Shown: in pieces, positions 15,515 through 24,248 of the stretch | Layout: the number at the start of each line of letters is the position of its first letter | Position numbering within the stretch: position 1 is the stretch's first letter | NCBI RefSeq assembly: GCF_000319305.2 | Contig: NZ_AMWJ02000002.1 | Span: 2,370,001-2,434,000, forward strand | Source of the DNA: Pseudomonas bharatica CSV86 | Lineage (GTDB): Bacteria > Pseudomonadota > Gammaproteobacteria > Pseudomonadales > Pseudomonadaceae | Direction of reading: 5' to 3' | Length of the DNA: 64,000 nt | Made by a program: the position numbers and the translations under genes | Notes under the pieces: model-generated | Seen by the model: only the letters and a program-made list of their open reading frames with translations | What the model was told of the DNA's origin: nothing | The model's database searches: none

Positions 15515-17598
15515 AGGGGTGCTCCGTCGAGGCCATAGGGCAGTTGCGATTGCGGATCGGGCTCCAGCACCACCTCCACACCCGGCAGCAACGCCAGGCG
15601 CAGGCCGCTGAGGGCATGGAGCAAATGCAGGCGCGCTTCGGCGCAGCCTTCCATGGCGTCGAGATTGAGGGCGCGACGGGCCTTTTCCATGCTGCCCAGC
15701 AACACAGCCGGGGCGTGCTGGCGCTCGCCGGCGTCAAGGCAGGCCTGGAAGTGGCCGCCGACTTCCTCGATGACGTTTTCCAGCGCCGCCCGAGGCTCCG
15801 GGGTCGCCCGTGGCAGGTAGGCGAGCAGGTCCAGCAGGTTAAGGCCCACGCGCAGGTCCCGCAGGGCCGCGCCGCTGTCCTGGCCGGTCTGGCTCAGGCG
15901 TGGCAGGTGCTGCATCAGGCGGTCGAGCATCTGCACCCCGAGGCGGCGGTGTTCAGCGAGGGTGGCTGGGCGGGTCATGCCGACGATGTCGCGCCAACTG
16001 AAGCGCGTCAGGCGCCGGGCCGCCAGCTCGACGCCGAACGGGCGCATCACCAGTGTCCAGATAAAGGCGAACAGCAGGCCCACCGGGCCGGCGATATTGG
16101 CATTGGCGAAAGCGAGGAAATCCGCGTCGTAAGCGCCCTGGATGCTGATGAAGGAGGCGGTGTTGACGATGGTCAGCAAGGTGCCGAGGTAGAACTGCGG
16201 CTGCACGGTCAGGGTGCCGACGCAGATGAAGGGCACGGCGAAGGCCAGCACCAGCATGGGGAAGTCATGCAGGTTGGGCAGGACCAGGAATAGATACAGG
16301 CTGGCGAACACCACCGACAGGGTGGTCCAGAAGAAGAAGCGGTAGATCTGCGGCGCCGGGTCGTCCATGGCGGCGAAGAAGCTGCACGCCACTGCCGCGA
16401 GGATCACCGCGCTGGCGCCATCGGCCCAGCCCAGGGCGATCCACAGGCCGGTGGCCACGGCGATGGCACTGAAGGTGGAAAACACCGAATACAGCATCAG
16501 GCCGCGATCGAAGAAAGGCGTCAGGCGGCCCAGGCGCCAATGGCGATACACCGCGCGCCAGGGCGAAAGGTCTTCATTGGCGATGGCGTGCTTGAGGCTG
16601 CAGCAGTCCTGCCACAGGTCGATCCATTCACCGAGGCGGTAAAGGGCGTTGGACAGCAGCAGCCCGGGGCGCTGGTCGAGTTCGGCGACGCTGGGCTGCA
16701 GGCGTTCGAGCTGGTCGCGCAGGGCCGCCCAGCGCGCTACCGGGGCTTGCGTCGCGGTACTCTTCAGCCATTCGCGCGCCTGTGCAAGAAGCCCTTCCAG
16801 TTGCGCGGCCTGCTCCGGTGCACGGCCTTCGAGGGCGAGCAAGGCGTCATCCAGGGCATCGACCACCGGCAGCAGGTGGATCATGCGCCCACGCAGCTCG
16901 CGGGCGTTCTTCACCGTCTGCGGCCGCGCCCCTTCGTGGGATAGCTGGCCGATCATCATTTCCAGGGTGTTGAAGGTCGCCACCATCGAACCGCGCAGGC
17001 CGGCCACGGTGTCGGCAGGCACATTGCGGGCAAGAAAGATGTCGCAGTAGTCGATGGCACTGCCGAACCAGTTGCCGGTGGCGCCAACGAATACCGGGGT
17101 CAAGCGGCGCGGCCAGAACACCGCACCGACCACCGCTGCACAGACGATACCCAGGCAGATTTCCTGGGCCCGGGACGAAGCGATGTCGAACACCGCCTGG
17201 GGATTGTCCACCACTGGCAGGGCGATCATCGGCAGGGTGTAGCCGGCCAGCATCAGGGTGTAGCTGTTGGCGGTGCGCAGGTGCAGGGAGAGGAACAGCA
17301 GGGTCGCGGTCCACAGGGCCACGGCCAGGGTCAGCAACACCGGCGCCTGAACCAGCAGCGGCACCAGGAACACCGCCCCGGCGGCGCCGAGCAAGGTGCC
17401 AACGGCACGGTACAGGGCCTTGGAACTGGTCGGCCCGACAAAAGGGCTGGAGACGATATAGACAGTCGCCATCGCCCAGTAAGGTCGTGGCAATTGCAGG
17501 AGCAGGGCGATGTACAAGGCGATCATCGATGCGGCGAAGGTGCGCACACCGTAGAACCAGTCGCGCGCGGGCGGCATCGAGCTGAAGAAGTGCTTCAC
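15511..17598 (-). CDS. FUSC-family inner-membrane efflux protein (AaeB-like)
   Basis: The 695-residue protein has two bundles of hydrophobic helices (residues about 20-170 and 370-520) separated by soluble regions, as in AaeB/FUSC transporters. Recognisable text is YYGVRTFAA-type start (WFYGVRTFAASMIALYIALLLQLPRPYWAMATVYIVSSPFVG) and the repeat-equivalent ALGWADGASAVILAAVACSFFAAMDDP. It is probably the inner-membrane pump exporting aromatic carboxylic acids or other toxic organics. The substrate is not determinable here. The GTG at 17598 overlaps the MarR gene by four bases. Confidence 0.9.
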   Translation of the reverse strand: MKHFFSSMPPARDWFYGVRTFAASMIALYIALLLQLPRPYWAMATVYIVSSPFVGPTSSKALYRAVGTLLGAAGAVFLVPLLVQAPVLLTLAVALWTATLLFLSLHLRTANSYTLMLAGYTLPMIALPVVDNPQAVFDIASSRAQEICLGIVCAAVVGAVFWPRRLTPVFVGATGNWFGSAIDYCDIFLARNVPADTVAGLRGSMVATFNTLEMMIGQLSHEGARPQTVKNARELRGRMIHLLPVVDALDDALLALEGRAPEQAAQLEGLLAQAREWLKSTATQAPVARWAALRDQLERLQPSVAELDQRPGLLLSNALYRLGEWIDLWQDCCSLKHAIANEDLSPWRAVYRHWRLGRLTPFFDRGLMLYSVFSTFSAIAVATGLWIALGWADGASAVILAAVACSFFAAMDDPAPQIYRFFFWTTLSVVFASLYLFLVLPNLHDFPMLVLAFAVPFICVGTLTVQPQFYLGTLLTIVNTASFISIQGAYDADFLAFANANIAGPVGLLFAFIWTLVMRPFGVELAARRLTRFSWRDIVGMTRPATLAEHRRLGVQMLDRLMQHLPRLSQTGQDSGAALRDLRVGLNLLDLLAYLPRATPEPRAALENVIEEVGGHFQACLDAGERQHAPAVLLGSMEKARRALNLDAMEGCAEARLHLLHALSGLRLALLPGVEVVLEPDPQSQLPYGLDGAPL

Positions 17599-18047
17599 AG
17601 GGGAAGGCCCGGCGAACGTTGCGCCGCCTCTTCGAAGGCCTTGACCACGCGCAGGGTGGCCTCCAGATCTGCCGCGCAGACGTCCTTGAGCACGTCGCGA
17701 CGCAGGCGCACCAGTTCGCTTTCGATGGCTTCGGCCAGGCTGCGGCCTTCGTCGGTCAGGGACAGGGCCTTGGCCCGGCGGTCACCTGGATCTTCGCAGC
17801 GCCGGACATAACCGGCGCTGCATAGCTGGTCGAGCAGACGCACCAGCGACGGGCTTTCCACCCCCACCGCCTGGGCCACCGCGACCTGATGCACACCGTC
17901 ACCAAGGCGCAGGATCATCAGCAGCGGTACGGCGCAGGCCTCGCTGATGCCAAAGCGCGCCAGGGTGGTCTGGCAGATGCGTCGCCAACTGCGGCTGGCC
18001 ATGACCATGCCGCTGCTGGTGTTCATTTGCAGTGCTTCGAGCTTCAT
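17595..18047 (-). CDS. MarR-family regulator of the efflux operon
   Basis: The 150-residue MarR protein has the winged helix from about residues 30 to 110: VPLLMILRLGDGVHQVAVAQAVGVESPSLVRLLDQLCSAGYVRRCEDPGDRRAKALSLTDEGR. It is first in the operon and probably represses it, releasing DNA when a phenolic ligand binds, as is usual for MarR proteins beside efflux pumps. A short inverted repeat just upstream (18061-18074) is a candidate operator. An internal ATG (MNTSSGMVMASRSWRR) is a possible alternative start. Confidence 0.88.
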   Translation of the reverse strand: MKLEALQMNTSSGMVMASRSWRRICQTTLARFGISEACAVPLLMILRLGDGVHQVAVAQAVGVESPSLVRLLDQLCSAGYVRRCEDPGDRRAKALSLTDEGRSLAEAIESELVRLRRDVLKDVCAADLEATLRVVKAFEEAAQRSPGLPL

Positions 18048-18060
18048 CGGGGAATATTCA

Positions 18061-18074
18061 TAGTTTGCTAACTA
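18061..18074. promoter_or_regulatory. Inverted repeat TAGTT-N4-AACTA, candidate MarR operator
   Basis: TAGTTTGCTAACTA forms two 5-bp arms about a 4-bp centre, 14 bp upstream of the MarR start codon. Position and symmetry suit autorepression. It also overlaps the AT-rich zone where a minus-strand promoter would lie. Confidence 0.5.
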
Positions 18075-18140
18075 TTAATATCCTTCGAAGGTGCGGGGAG
18101 CGTCAATAGCCGTCTGGGAGAGATACCGATCTACGCGTAC

Positions 18141-18215
18141 CTGTGGGAGCGGGTTTACCCGCGATTGCGATGGTGAATTCACTATTGCAATCGCGGGTAA
18201 ACCCGCTCCCACAGG
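18141..18215. repeat. Paired REP element of a second class
   Basis: The inverted units are CTGTGGGAGCGGGTTTACCC and its complement. They share the CTGTGGGAGC outer part with the other REPs but have a GGGTTTACCCGCG core in place of TGGCTTGCCAGCG. This class occurs once in the window. Confidence 0.85.
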
Positions 18216-18231
18216 GACCACGGTGTTCTTG

Positions 18232-19065
18232 CTAGGTACGCAACTGATCCTCGACCTTCATCGCCAACGCCAGCGGGCTGCCCAGGCCGATCGCCTGGTC
18301 GCGCCAGAACAGGTAGCGCAGTTCATTGCCCCCGGTCTGGAAATGCAGGGCCAGTTCTTCCGCCGCCTGCATCACCCCGGCCACCGCCGCCAGTTCCAGC
18401 CAATACACCCCGGCACGGCTGTCCTTGTCCACCTGGAGCCCGTGCAGCAAGCGATACCCCGCCTCGAAGCGACACCGGGCATCTCCGCGCTGCGCGCCGC
18501 GCATGAACCATTCATAGGCTTGTCGCGGGTCCATCTGCCAGGGGTTGGAGTCGCTGTCGCTGTCGCAGACCTCTTCCTCGTACAGGTCTCCCAACGCCGC
18601 TGCCGCCTCCGCCAGCCCCGCCTCGAAGGCATGCCGGTAGTACTCGGCGGCGTTGGCATAGGCAACCTGCACACCCTTGCCGAAATAGTGCTGCTGGCCG
18701 AGGTTGAACCAGGCCACCGCACTGCCCTGCAACGCCGCCATGCGCAGCAGGTGCCCGGCCAGCACCGGATCGGCGCGCCAGTAACGGCCGTTGAGCCAGA
18801 TCCAGCCAAGGTCGTTGAGCGCCGCCACGCTGCCATCCAGCGCCTGCCTGCGCAGGTCGGCATACACCGTCTGCAGGTCGTGCGCTTCGTCCAGCAGGCT
18901 GACCAGGCTGAAGCTTTCCCCCAGCGCCGCGCGCTGCGCCGGCATGCCAACACCGCTGTAGAGGCGCCGCACACGGGCAGGCCCGGGCGCAGGCATCACA
19001 CGCTCCGGCAACAGGCGCCCGAGCAGAGAATAGATATTGCTGGCAGCAGACATGTTCATCCTCAT
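18232..19065 (-). CDS. Sel1/TPR-repeat-like protein
   Basis: The 277-residue protein is rich in alanine and leucine with several Sel1-like repeats: ALNDLGWIWLNGRYWRADPVLAGHLLRMAALQGSAVAWFNLGQQHYFGKG, YANAAEYYRHAFEAGLAEAAAALGDLYE and AYEWFMRGAQRGDARCRFEAGYRLLHG. Such repeats form solenoids for protein binding. No signal peptide is visible, so it is probably cytoplasmic. The start is ATG 19065 behind GGAGGG. No partner can be inferred. Confidence 0.8.
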   Translation of the reverse strand: MRMNMSAASNIYSLLGRLLPERVMPAPGPARVRRLYSGVGMPAQRAALGESFSLVSLLDEAHDLQTVYADLRRQALDGSVAALNDLGWIWLNGRYWRADPVLAGHLLRMAALQGSAVAWFNLGQQHYFGKGVQVAYANAAEYYRHAFEAGLAEAAAALGDLYEEEVCDSDSDSNPWQMDPRQAYEWFMRGAQRGDARCRFEAGYRLLHGLQVDKDSRAGVYWLELAAVAGVMQAAEELALHFQTGGNELRYLFWRDQAIGLGSPLALAMKVEDQLRT

Positions 19066-19261
19066 GGAACCGCCCTCCTTCTTGGCTTCCTTCTGGGCGT
19101 CGAGGCGTGATTGTGCGCAGCGTCACGACAAAACCTGTCGCGAACACGTTCGTCGGAGCGATTCAACGGTTCATCCTTGAATGGATAAATTAATGGCAAA
19201 TTGCCATATCATGTGGCGAATACCCTGCTTTTGCCGCAAGCCTAGACAAGGACTCACCGTT

Positions 19262-20272
19262 TTGCCCTCCGCTACCACACGCGCCACCCTCAGTCGTCAA
19301 TGGGAATTGCTGCGCCAGTTGCCCAGCCGCTCGCCGGGCATCACCAGCGCGGAGCTGGTGATGCGCCTGAAGGACGCCGGCTTCACCATCAGCAAGCGCA
19401 GCATCGAGCGCGATCTCAACGAGCTGTCGTTGATCTTTCCGCTGGAGCGCAACGACCGCAGCATTCCCTATGGTTGGTATTGGGCAGCGAATGCCTGCGT
19501 AGAGTTGCGTGGCCTGAGCGTCAGCGAAGCACTGAGCCTGGCGCTGGTGGAGGAAGCCGTGCGGCCGCTGCTGCCCGGCAGCATGCTCAAGGGCCTGGAT
19601 GCCCGCTTCGCCCATGCCCGGCAAAAGCTCGAAACCCTGTCGGCGCAAAACAAGGCCGCGCGCTGGCTGGACAAGGTCGCCAGTGTGCGGCCGGAGATGA
19701 ACATGCGCGCGCCCGAGGTGCCGGACAACATCCTTGAAACGGTGCAAAAGGCGCTGCTCGACGAGCATCAGTTGCAGGGCCTGTATTACTCGGCGCATAA
19801 CGATCGCACCGTCGACCTGACCCTCAATCCGCTGGCCCTGATCCAGCGCGGCCAGGTCGCCTACCTGATCGCCACGGCCCAGCCCTACAGCGATATCCGC
19901 CAGTTCGCCGTACACCGTTTCCGCCACTTGAGCGTGCTGGACAGCCCGGCCCTGGGCCTGGACGACTTCGACCTGCAAGCCTACCTGCGCAGCGATGCCC
20001 TGCAGTTCGGCAGCGCGGAGAAGATCGAGCTGCAGGCCTGGGTCAGCGACAACCTCGCCCGACGCATGCAGGAGACGCCATTGTCACCGGACATGCAACT
20101 GACCGACCTGGAACACGGCCACCGCCTCCAGGCCACGGTCAGCAATAGCTGGAGCCTGCGCTGGTGGCTGCTGAGCCAGGGCGATGAGCTGGTGGTGGAA
20201 CAGCCGCCGGCCTTGCGCCAGTTGATCTCGCAGACCCTGAGCAATGCGGCGGCGGCGTATCAGCAAGACTGA
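19262..20272 (+). CDS. WYL-domain transcriptional regulator
   Basis: An N-terminal helix-turn-helix (ITSAELVMRLKDAGFTISKRSIERDLNELSLIFPLERND) is followed by a WYL domain, seen in LIQRGQVAYLIATAQPYSDIRQFAVHRFRHLSVLD, and the C-terminal extension typical of this family. WYL proteins bind nucleic acid or nucleotide ligands and often regulate stress, repair or defence genes. TTG at 19262, after AAGGA, is the proposed start (336 residues). An ATG at 19196 in the same frame would add an atypical leader. It converges with the sulfonate-type transporter operon. No target is evident. Confidence 0.8.
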   Translation: MPSATTRATLSRQWELLRQLPSRSPGITSAELVMRLKDAGFTISKRSIERDLNELSLIFPLERNDRSIPYGWYWAANACVELRGLSVSEALSLALVEEAVRPLLPGSMLKGLDARFAHARQKLETLSAQNKAARWLDKVASVRPEMNMRAPEVPDNILETVQKALLDEHQLQGLYYSAHNDRTVDLTLNPLALIQRGQVAYLIATAQPYSDIRQFAVHRFRHLSVLDSPALGLDDFDLQAYLRSDALQFGSAEKIELQAWVSDNLARRMQETPLSPDMQLTDLEHGHRLQATVSNSWSLRWWLLSQGDELVVEQPPALRQLISQTLSNAAAAYQQD

Positions 20273-20273
20273 T

Positions 20274-21140
20274 TCAGCGCTGCATGCCCCAGCGGCGCAC
20301 GGTCACGCGCTCCAGCGCGTTGAACACCAGGCCTTCCACCAGCAGGCCAATCAGGATCACCACCGCCAGCCCGGCGAAGACTTTGTCGGTGTACAGCTCG
20401 TTGCGGTTCTGGAAGATGTACCAGCCCAGCCCGCCCTTGCCGCTGGTAGCGCCGAACACCAGCTCGGCGGCGATCAGCGTGCGCCAGGCGAAGGCCCAGC
20501 CGATCTTCAACCCGGAAAGAATCGACGGCAGCGCCGCCGGCACCAGGATATGCAACACCAGGCGCAGCCCGCGCAGGCCGTAGTTGCGCCCGGCCATGCG
20601 CAGCGTCTCGTTGACCCCGAGGAACCCCGCGTAGGTATTCAGCGCCAGCGCCCACAGCACCGAGTGCACCAGGACGAAGATCAGGCTGTTCTCGCCCAGC
20701 CCGAACCACAGCAGCGCCAGCGGCAGCAGGGCGATGGCCGGCAGCGGGTTGAACATCGAGGTCAGGGTGCCGAGCAGGTCACGGCCGAACTGGGTCGAAA
20801 CCGCCAGGCTGGTGAGGCCGAAGGCGAGGATGATGCCCAGCACATAGCCCTTGACCAGCACCACCAGCGACACGCCGACCTTGGCCGGCAACTCGCCGCT
20901 AATCATGCCGTCCCACAGGGCCTGGGCGGTTTGCAGGAAGGTCGGCAGCAGCAGGTCGTTGCCCTGGTAGCGGGCGGCGGCTTCCCAGAGGATGGCGATC
21001 AACAGCAGGATCACGCTCTTGCGCAGCCAGCCGTGTTGCCACAAGCGCTGGACCAGCGGCAGCTCGCGCTCCAGCGCGACGCCGTCCCATGGCTGCAGGG
21101 CAATTTCGTATTCCCGACGCGGGGAAGATTGGATCGTCAT
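20274..21140 (-). CDS. ABC transporter permease, sulfonate/nitrate/taurine type
   Basis: The 288-residue inner-membrane permease has about six helices and the EAA loop GVNETLRMAGRNYGLRGLRLVLHILVPAALPSILSGLKIG. It is of the SsuC/TauC type. It is last in a four-gene minus-strand operon with an ATPase, a binding protein and a TauD-like dioxygenase, so it most likely imports an organosulfur compound. Confidence 0.88.
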   Translation of the reverse strand: MTIQSSPRREYEIALQPWDGVALERELPLVQRLWQHGWLRKSVILLLIAILWEAAARYQGNDLLLPTFLQTAQALWDGMISGELPAKVGVSLVVLVKGYVLGIILAFGLTSLAVSTQFGRDLLGTLTSMFNPLPAIALLPLALLWFGLGENSLIFVLVHSVLWALALNTYAGFLGVNETLRMAGRNYGLRGLRLVLHILVPAALPSILSGLKIGWAFAWRTLIAAELVFGATSGKGGLGWYIFQNRNELYTDKVFAGLAVVILIGLLVEGLVFNALERVTVRRWGMQR

Positions 21141-21154
21141 GACAAGGCTCCCGG

Positions 21155-22018
21155 TCAGTAGGCGATACGGATATCGGTGAAACCCAGTTCGGCATCGGCG
21201 ACCGGCGCCTGGCCGTCTTCGAACAGCAGGCTATGGATACGCCGCGCGCTGGCCTGGAAATCGGCGCCGCCGAGGCTGTGCAGGTCGTACTGATGGCTGT
21301 GGATCTCGGCACGCACGCGGCCCGGATGGGGCGACAGCAGGAGGATACGGTTACCCACCACCAGCGCTTCCTCGATGGAGTGGGTGACGAACAGCAGGGT
21401 AAAGCGCACCTCCTCCCACAGCGCCAGCAGTTCTTCCTGCATCTTGCGCCGGGTCAGGGCGTCGAGGGCGGCGAAGGGTTCGTCCATCAGCAGGATCTTC
21501 GGCTGCATGGCCAGGGCCCGGGCGATCGACACCCGCGCCTTCATACCCCCGGATAGCGTGTGCGGATAAGCGTCGGCGAAAGCCGCCAGGCCGACCTTCT
21601 CCAGGTATTCCAGGGCGCGCTGCTCGGCCTCGGCGCGTTTGAGGGTGCCCGAGACCAGCAGCGGGAACATGACGTTCTGCTTCACCGTCTTCCAGGGCGG
21701 CAACTGGTCGAACTCCTGGAACACCACGATGCGGTCCGGACCCGGCCCATGCACCGCTTGCCCTTGCAGGCGGATGCTGCCTTCGCTCGGCGCGATGAAG
21801 CCGCCGACCGCCTTGAGCAAGGTGGACTTGCCGCAGCCCGAGGGCCCGAGCAGAACGAAGCGGTCGCCCTTGTCCACTTCGAAACTGACCTGGTGGGTGG
21901 CCCGCACCACGCGCTGCGCGGTGCGGTATTCCAGGCTGAGGTTATCCACCTGCAACAACGGTGGGGTGTCTACTCGGCTCAGCTTGCTGGCCGTGTGGCC
22001 TTGCAGTTGGGCGGTCAT
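21155..22018 (-). CDS. ABC transporter ATPase, sulfonate/nitrate/taurine type
   Basis: The 287-residue ATPase has Walker A GPSGCGKSTLLKAVGG, Q-loop FQEFDQLPPWKTV, signature TLSGGMKARVSIARALA and Walker B ILLMDEPFAALDALTR. ATG 22018 (MTAQLQGHTASKL) is chosen because it lies 4 bp after the binding-protein stop, while longer frames read into that gene. It is of the SsuB/TauB type and works with the adjacent permease. Confidence 0.9.
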   Translation of the reverse strand: MTAQLQGHTASKLSRVDTPPLLQVDNLSLEYRTAQRVVRATHQVSFEVDKGDRFVLLGPSGCGKSTLLKAVGGFIAPSEGSIRLQGQAVHGPGPDRIVVFQEFDQLPPWKTVKQNVMFPLLVSGTLKRAEAEQRALEYLEKVGLAAFADAYPHTLSGGMKARVSIARALAMQPKILLMDEPFAALDALTRRKMQEELLALWEEVRFTLLFVTHSIEEALVVGNRILLLSPHPGRVRAEIHSHQYDLHSLGGADFQASARRIHSLLFEDGQAPVADAELGFTDIRIAY

Positions 22019-22022
22019 GAAC

Positions 22023-23042
22023 TCAGCTCCCCTGAAGCGGCTTTTCATCCTGGAAGAAGTAGTCCTTCCACGACTCGGGTTTGTGCTTGATCGCACCGAC
22101 GCGGTAGAGGAACTCCCCCAGCTTGTAGGTGTTCTTCGGCGTAATGGTGAATTCGTACTTCGGGTTGTCGATGATCTTCAGCAGCTCGTCGCGGCTGATC
22201 TTGGCCTTGGTCACGCGGATATAGGTGTCGGCCGCCGCGGCCTTGTCCTTCTGCGCGAAATCCGCCGCTTCGGCGAGGGCATCGACGAAGGCCTTGTAGG
22301 TTTTCGGGTTGTCCTTGCGGAATTTTTCGGTGGTGAACAGCACGGTCGGCGAGTTGGGGCCGAGCAGCTCATAGGTATCGAGGACGACATGCACGTCCTT
22401 GTTGGCCAGCGCCTGCTCCTGGAACGGCGGGTTGGAGAAGTGACCGTTGAGCTCGGTGCCGCCGGCGAGCAGCGCGGCAGTGGCGTCCGGGTGCGGAACG
22501 GCCAGGGTGTACTTGTCGAGACGGTTGTACTCCTTGTCGCCCCACTGCTGGGCCGCGGCGTACTGGAGGAAGCGCGACTGCACCGAGACACCTACCGCCG
22601 GCAAGGCGATGCGGTCTTTCTCGCTGATGTCGGCGATGGTCTTCACGTTCGGGTTGCTGCTCAGCAGGTAGTACGGGAAGTTGCCGAGCGAAGCCACGGC
22701 CTTGACGTTCTGCCGGCCGTAGGTGCGGTCCCAGATGGTCAGCAGCGGGCCGACGCCGGCACCGACGATATCCACCGAGCCGGAAAGCAGCGCGTCGTTG
22801 GTCGCGGCGCCACCGGAAAGCTGGGTCCAGTCCACCTTGATATCGATGCCTTGTTCCTTGCCGTGCTTCTCGATCAGGTTCTGGTCACGAACCACGTTGA
22901 GCAACAGGTAAACGATGCCGAACTGTTCGGCGATACGGATTTCGCCTTCGGCCTGGGCCGTGGCCGGAGCGACGAGGCTGCCGGCGATCAGGCTGGCGCT
23001 CAGGCCGATACCGGCCGCGAGGCGGCTGAGAGTCTTGCGCAT
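22023..23042 (-). CDS. ABC transporter substrate-binding protein, sulfonate/nitrate type
   Basis: The 339-residue protein has a cleavable signal peptide (AAGIGLSASLIAGSLVAPATAQA) and the SsuA/TauA-like two-lobed fold: IRIAEQFGIVYLLLNVVRDQNLIEKHGKEQGIDIKVDWTQLSGGAATNDALLSGSVDIVGAGVGP. The ligand is unknown. The dioxygenase next door points to a sulfonate, sulfate ester or related carboxylate. Confidence 0.88.
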   Translation of the reverse strand: MRKTLSRLAAGIGLSASLIAGSLVAPATAQAEGEIRIAEQFGIVYLLLNVVRDQNLIEKHGKEQGIDIKVDWTQLSGGAATNDALLSGSVDIVGAGVGPLLTIWDRTYGRQNVKAVASLGNFPYYLLSSNPNVKTIADISEKDRIALPAVGVSVQSRFLQYAAAQQWGDKEYNRLDKYTLAVPHPDATAALLAGGTELNGHFSNPPFQEQALANKDVHVVLDTYELLGPNSPTVLFTTEKFRKDNPKTYKAFVDALAEAADFAQKDKAAAADTYIRVTKAKISRDELLKIIDNPKYEFTITPKNTYKLGEFLYRVGAIKHKPESWKDYFFQDEKPLQGS

Positions 23043-23059
23043 GATGAGTCCTCGACGGA

Positions 23060-23959
23060 TCAGAACGGGGCGTCGCCCTGGATAGTGGTGCGGTACAGCT
23101 TGCGACGCAGGTGCGCCGGGCAGCCGGTGGCAAGGTGGATCAGCGAGCGGTTGTCCCAGAACACCAGGTCATGGGGCTGCCACTGATGGCGGTAGATGTT
23201 CTGCTCAAGCACGCTGTGGGCGTACAGCTCGGCGAGGATCTGCCGGCTTTCATCCTCGGGCAGACCGACGATGCGGGTGGTGAAGCCTTCGCTGACGAAC
23301 AGCGCCTTGCGCCCGTTTTCCGGATGGGTGCGCACGACGGGATGGATGACTTCGGCCACCTGGGCCAGTTGCTCGGCGGTCAAGGTCGGGCGCCAATTGC
23401 CTTCGAACTTGGTCTCGCTGTAGCGCGCGGTGTAGGAATGCGCCGCCTGACGGCCTTCGACCGCCTTGCGCAATGCTTCCGGCAGGCCGTCCCAGGCCTT
23501 GTGCATATCGGCGAACAAGGTATCGCCGCCTTCACTGGGCAGTTCCTGGGCATGCAGCATCGACCCCAGGCTCGGCAGTTCCTTGTAGGACAGGTCCGAG
23601 TGCCAGAACTTGCCGGCATCGCCGAGGCCGATGTTCTGGCCGTTCTCGACGATGTTGGAAACGATGAGGATTTCCGGATGATTGGCCAGCAGGAACTGCT
23701 TGAGTACATGGATCTGCAGCACGCCGAAGCGACGGCTGAAGGCAATCTGTTGTTCCGGGGTGATGCGCTGGTCGCGGAAGACCAGGACATGATGGTCGAG
23801 ATGGGCCCGGTGGATCTTGGCGAAGTCTTCGCCATTCACCGGTTGCGCCAGGTCCAGGCCGATGATCTCGGCGCCGACTGCGCCGTTGAAAGGCCGGATC
23901 TCGAAGGGTTGCTGCTGTGCGCTGTCGATGGACGACAAGGCGTTGGAGGCCGCTGACAT
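23060..23959 (-). CDS. TauD/TfdA-family Fe(II)/2-oxoglutarate dioxygenase
   Basis: The 299-residue enzyme has the TauD fold with the iron-binding HSD motif (GKFWHSDLSYKELPSLGSMLHA) at about residue 120 and the distal His and Arg in FWDNRSLIHLATGCPAHLRRKLYRTTIQGD. It would hydroxylate a sulfonate, alkyl sulfate or similar substrate so that the product releases sulfite or sulfate. It is first in the operon with the ABC transporter genes. A similar four-gene set is, as I recall, PA2307-PA2310 in P. aeruginosa. Regulation by sulfur starvation is likely but no site was identified. Confidence 0.88.
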   Translation of the reverse strand: MSAASNALSSIDSAQQQPFEIRPFNGAVGAEIIGLDLAQPVNGEDFAKIHRAHLDHHVLVFRDQRITPEQQIAFSRRFGVLQIHVLKQFLLANHPEILIVSNIVENGQNIGLGDAGKFWHSDLSYKELPSLGSMLHAQELPSEGGDTLFADMHKAWDGLPEALRKAVEGRQAAHSYTARYSETKFEGNWRPTLTAEQLAQVAEVIHPVVRTHPENGRKALFVSEGFTTRIVGLPEDESRQILAELYAHSVLEQNIYRHQWQPHDLVFWDNRSLIHLATGCPAHLRRKLYRTTIQGDAPF

Positions 23960-24151
23960 GTTTAACTCCCGCGCAGAGCGCGCCCAATGGAGCGCGCATC
24001 GATCAGAAACTCACGGTTTCGCCGTGTTGGTTCGTGTTCGTGCGGCGCGCCGATTGGTCGGCAGGTACGCAGGGGATTGACTATAAAGGCATAAGAAAAA
24101 TTATTTAAATACCTTTAAGAAATAAGAATATTCGGGTTTTTGGGTGGTCTT

Positions 24152-24240
24152 GAGGGCCTCATCGCTGGCAAGCCAGCTCCCACAGGTCCAGCGGTGCATG
24201 CGATCCTTGTGGGAGCTGGCTTGCCAGCGATGAGGCCCTC
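24152..24240. repeat. Paired REP element
   Basis: An inverted REP pair fills most of the gap between the dioxygenase start and the end of the CoA-transferase-family gene at 24249. The AT-rich stretch at 24070-24130 is the likely promoter zone for the dioxygenase operon. Confidence 0.9.
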
Positions 24241-24248
24241 ACGGTCAC

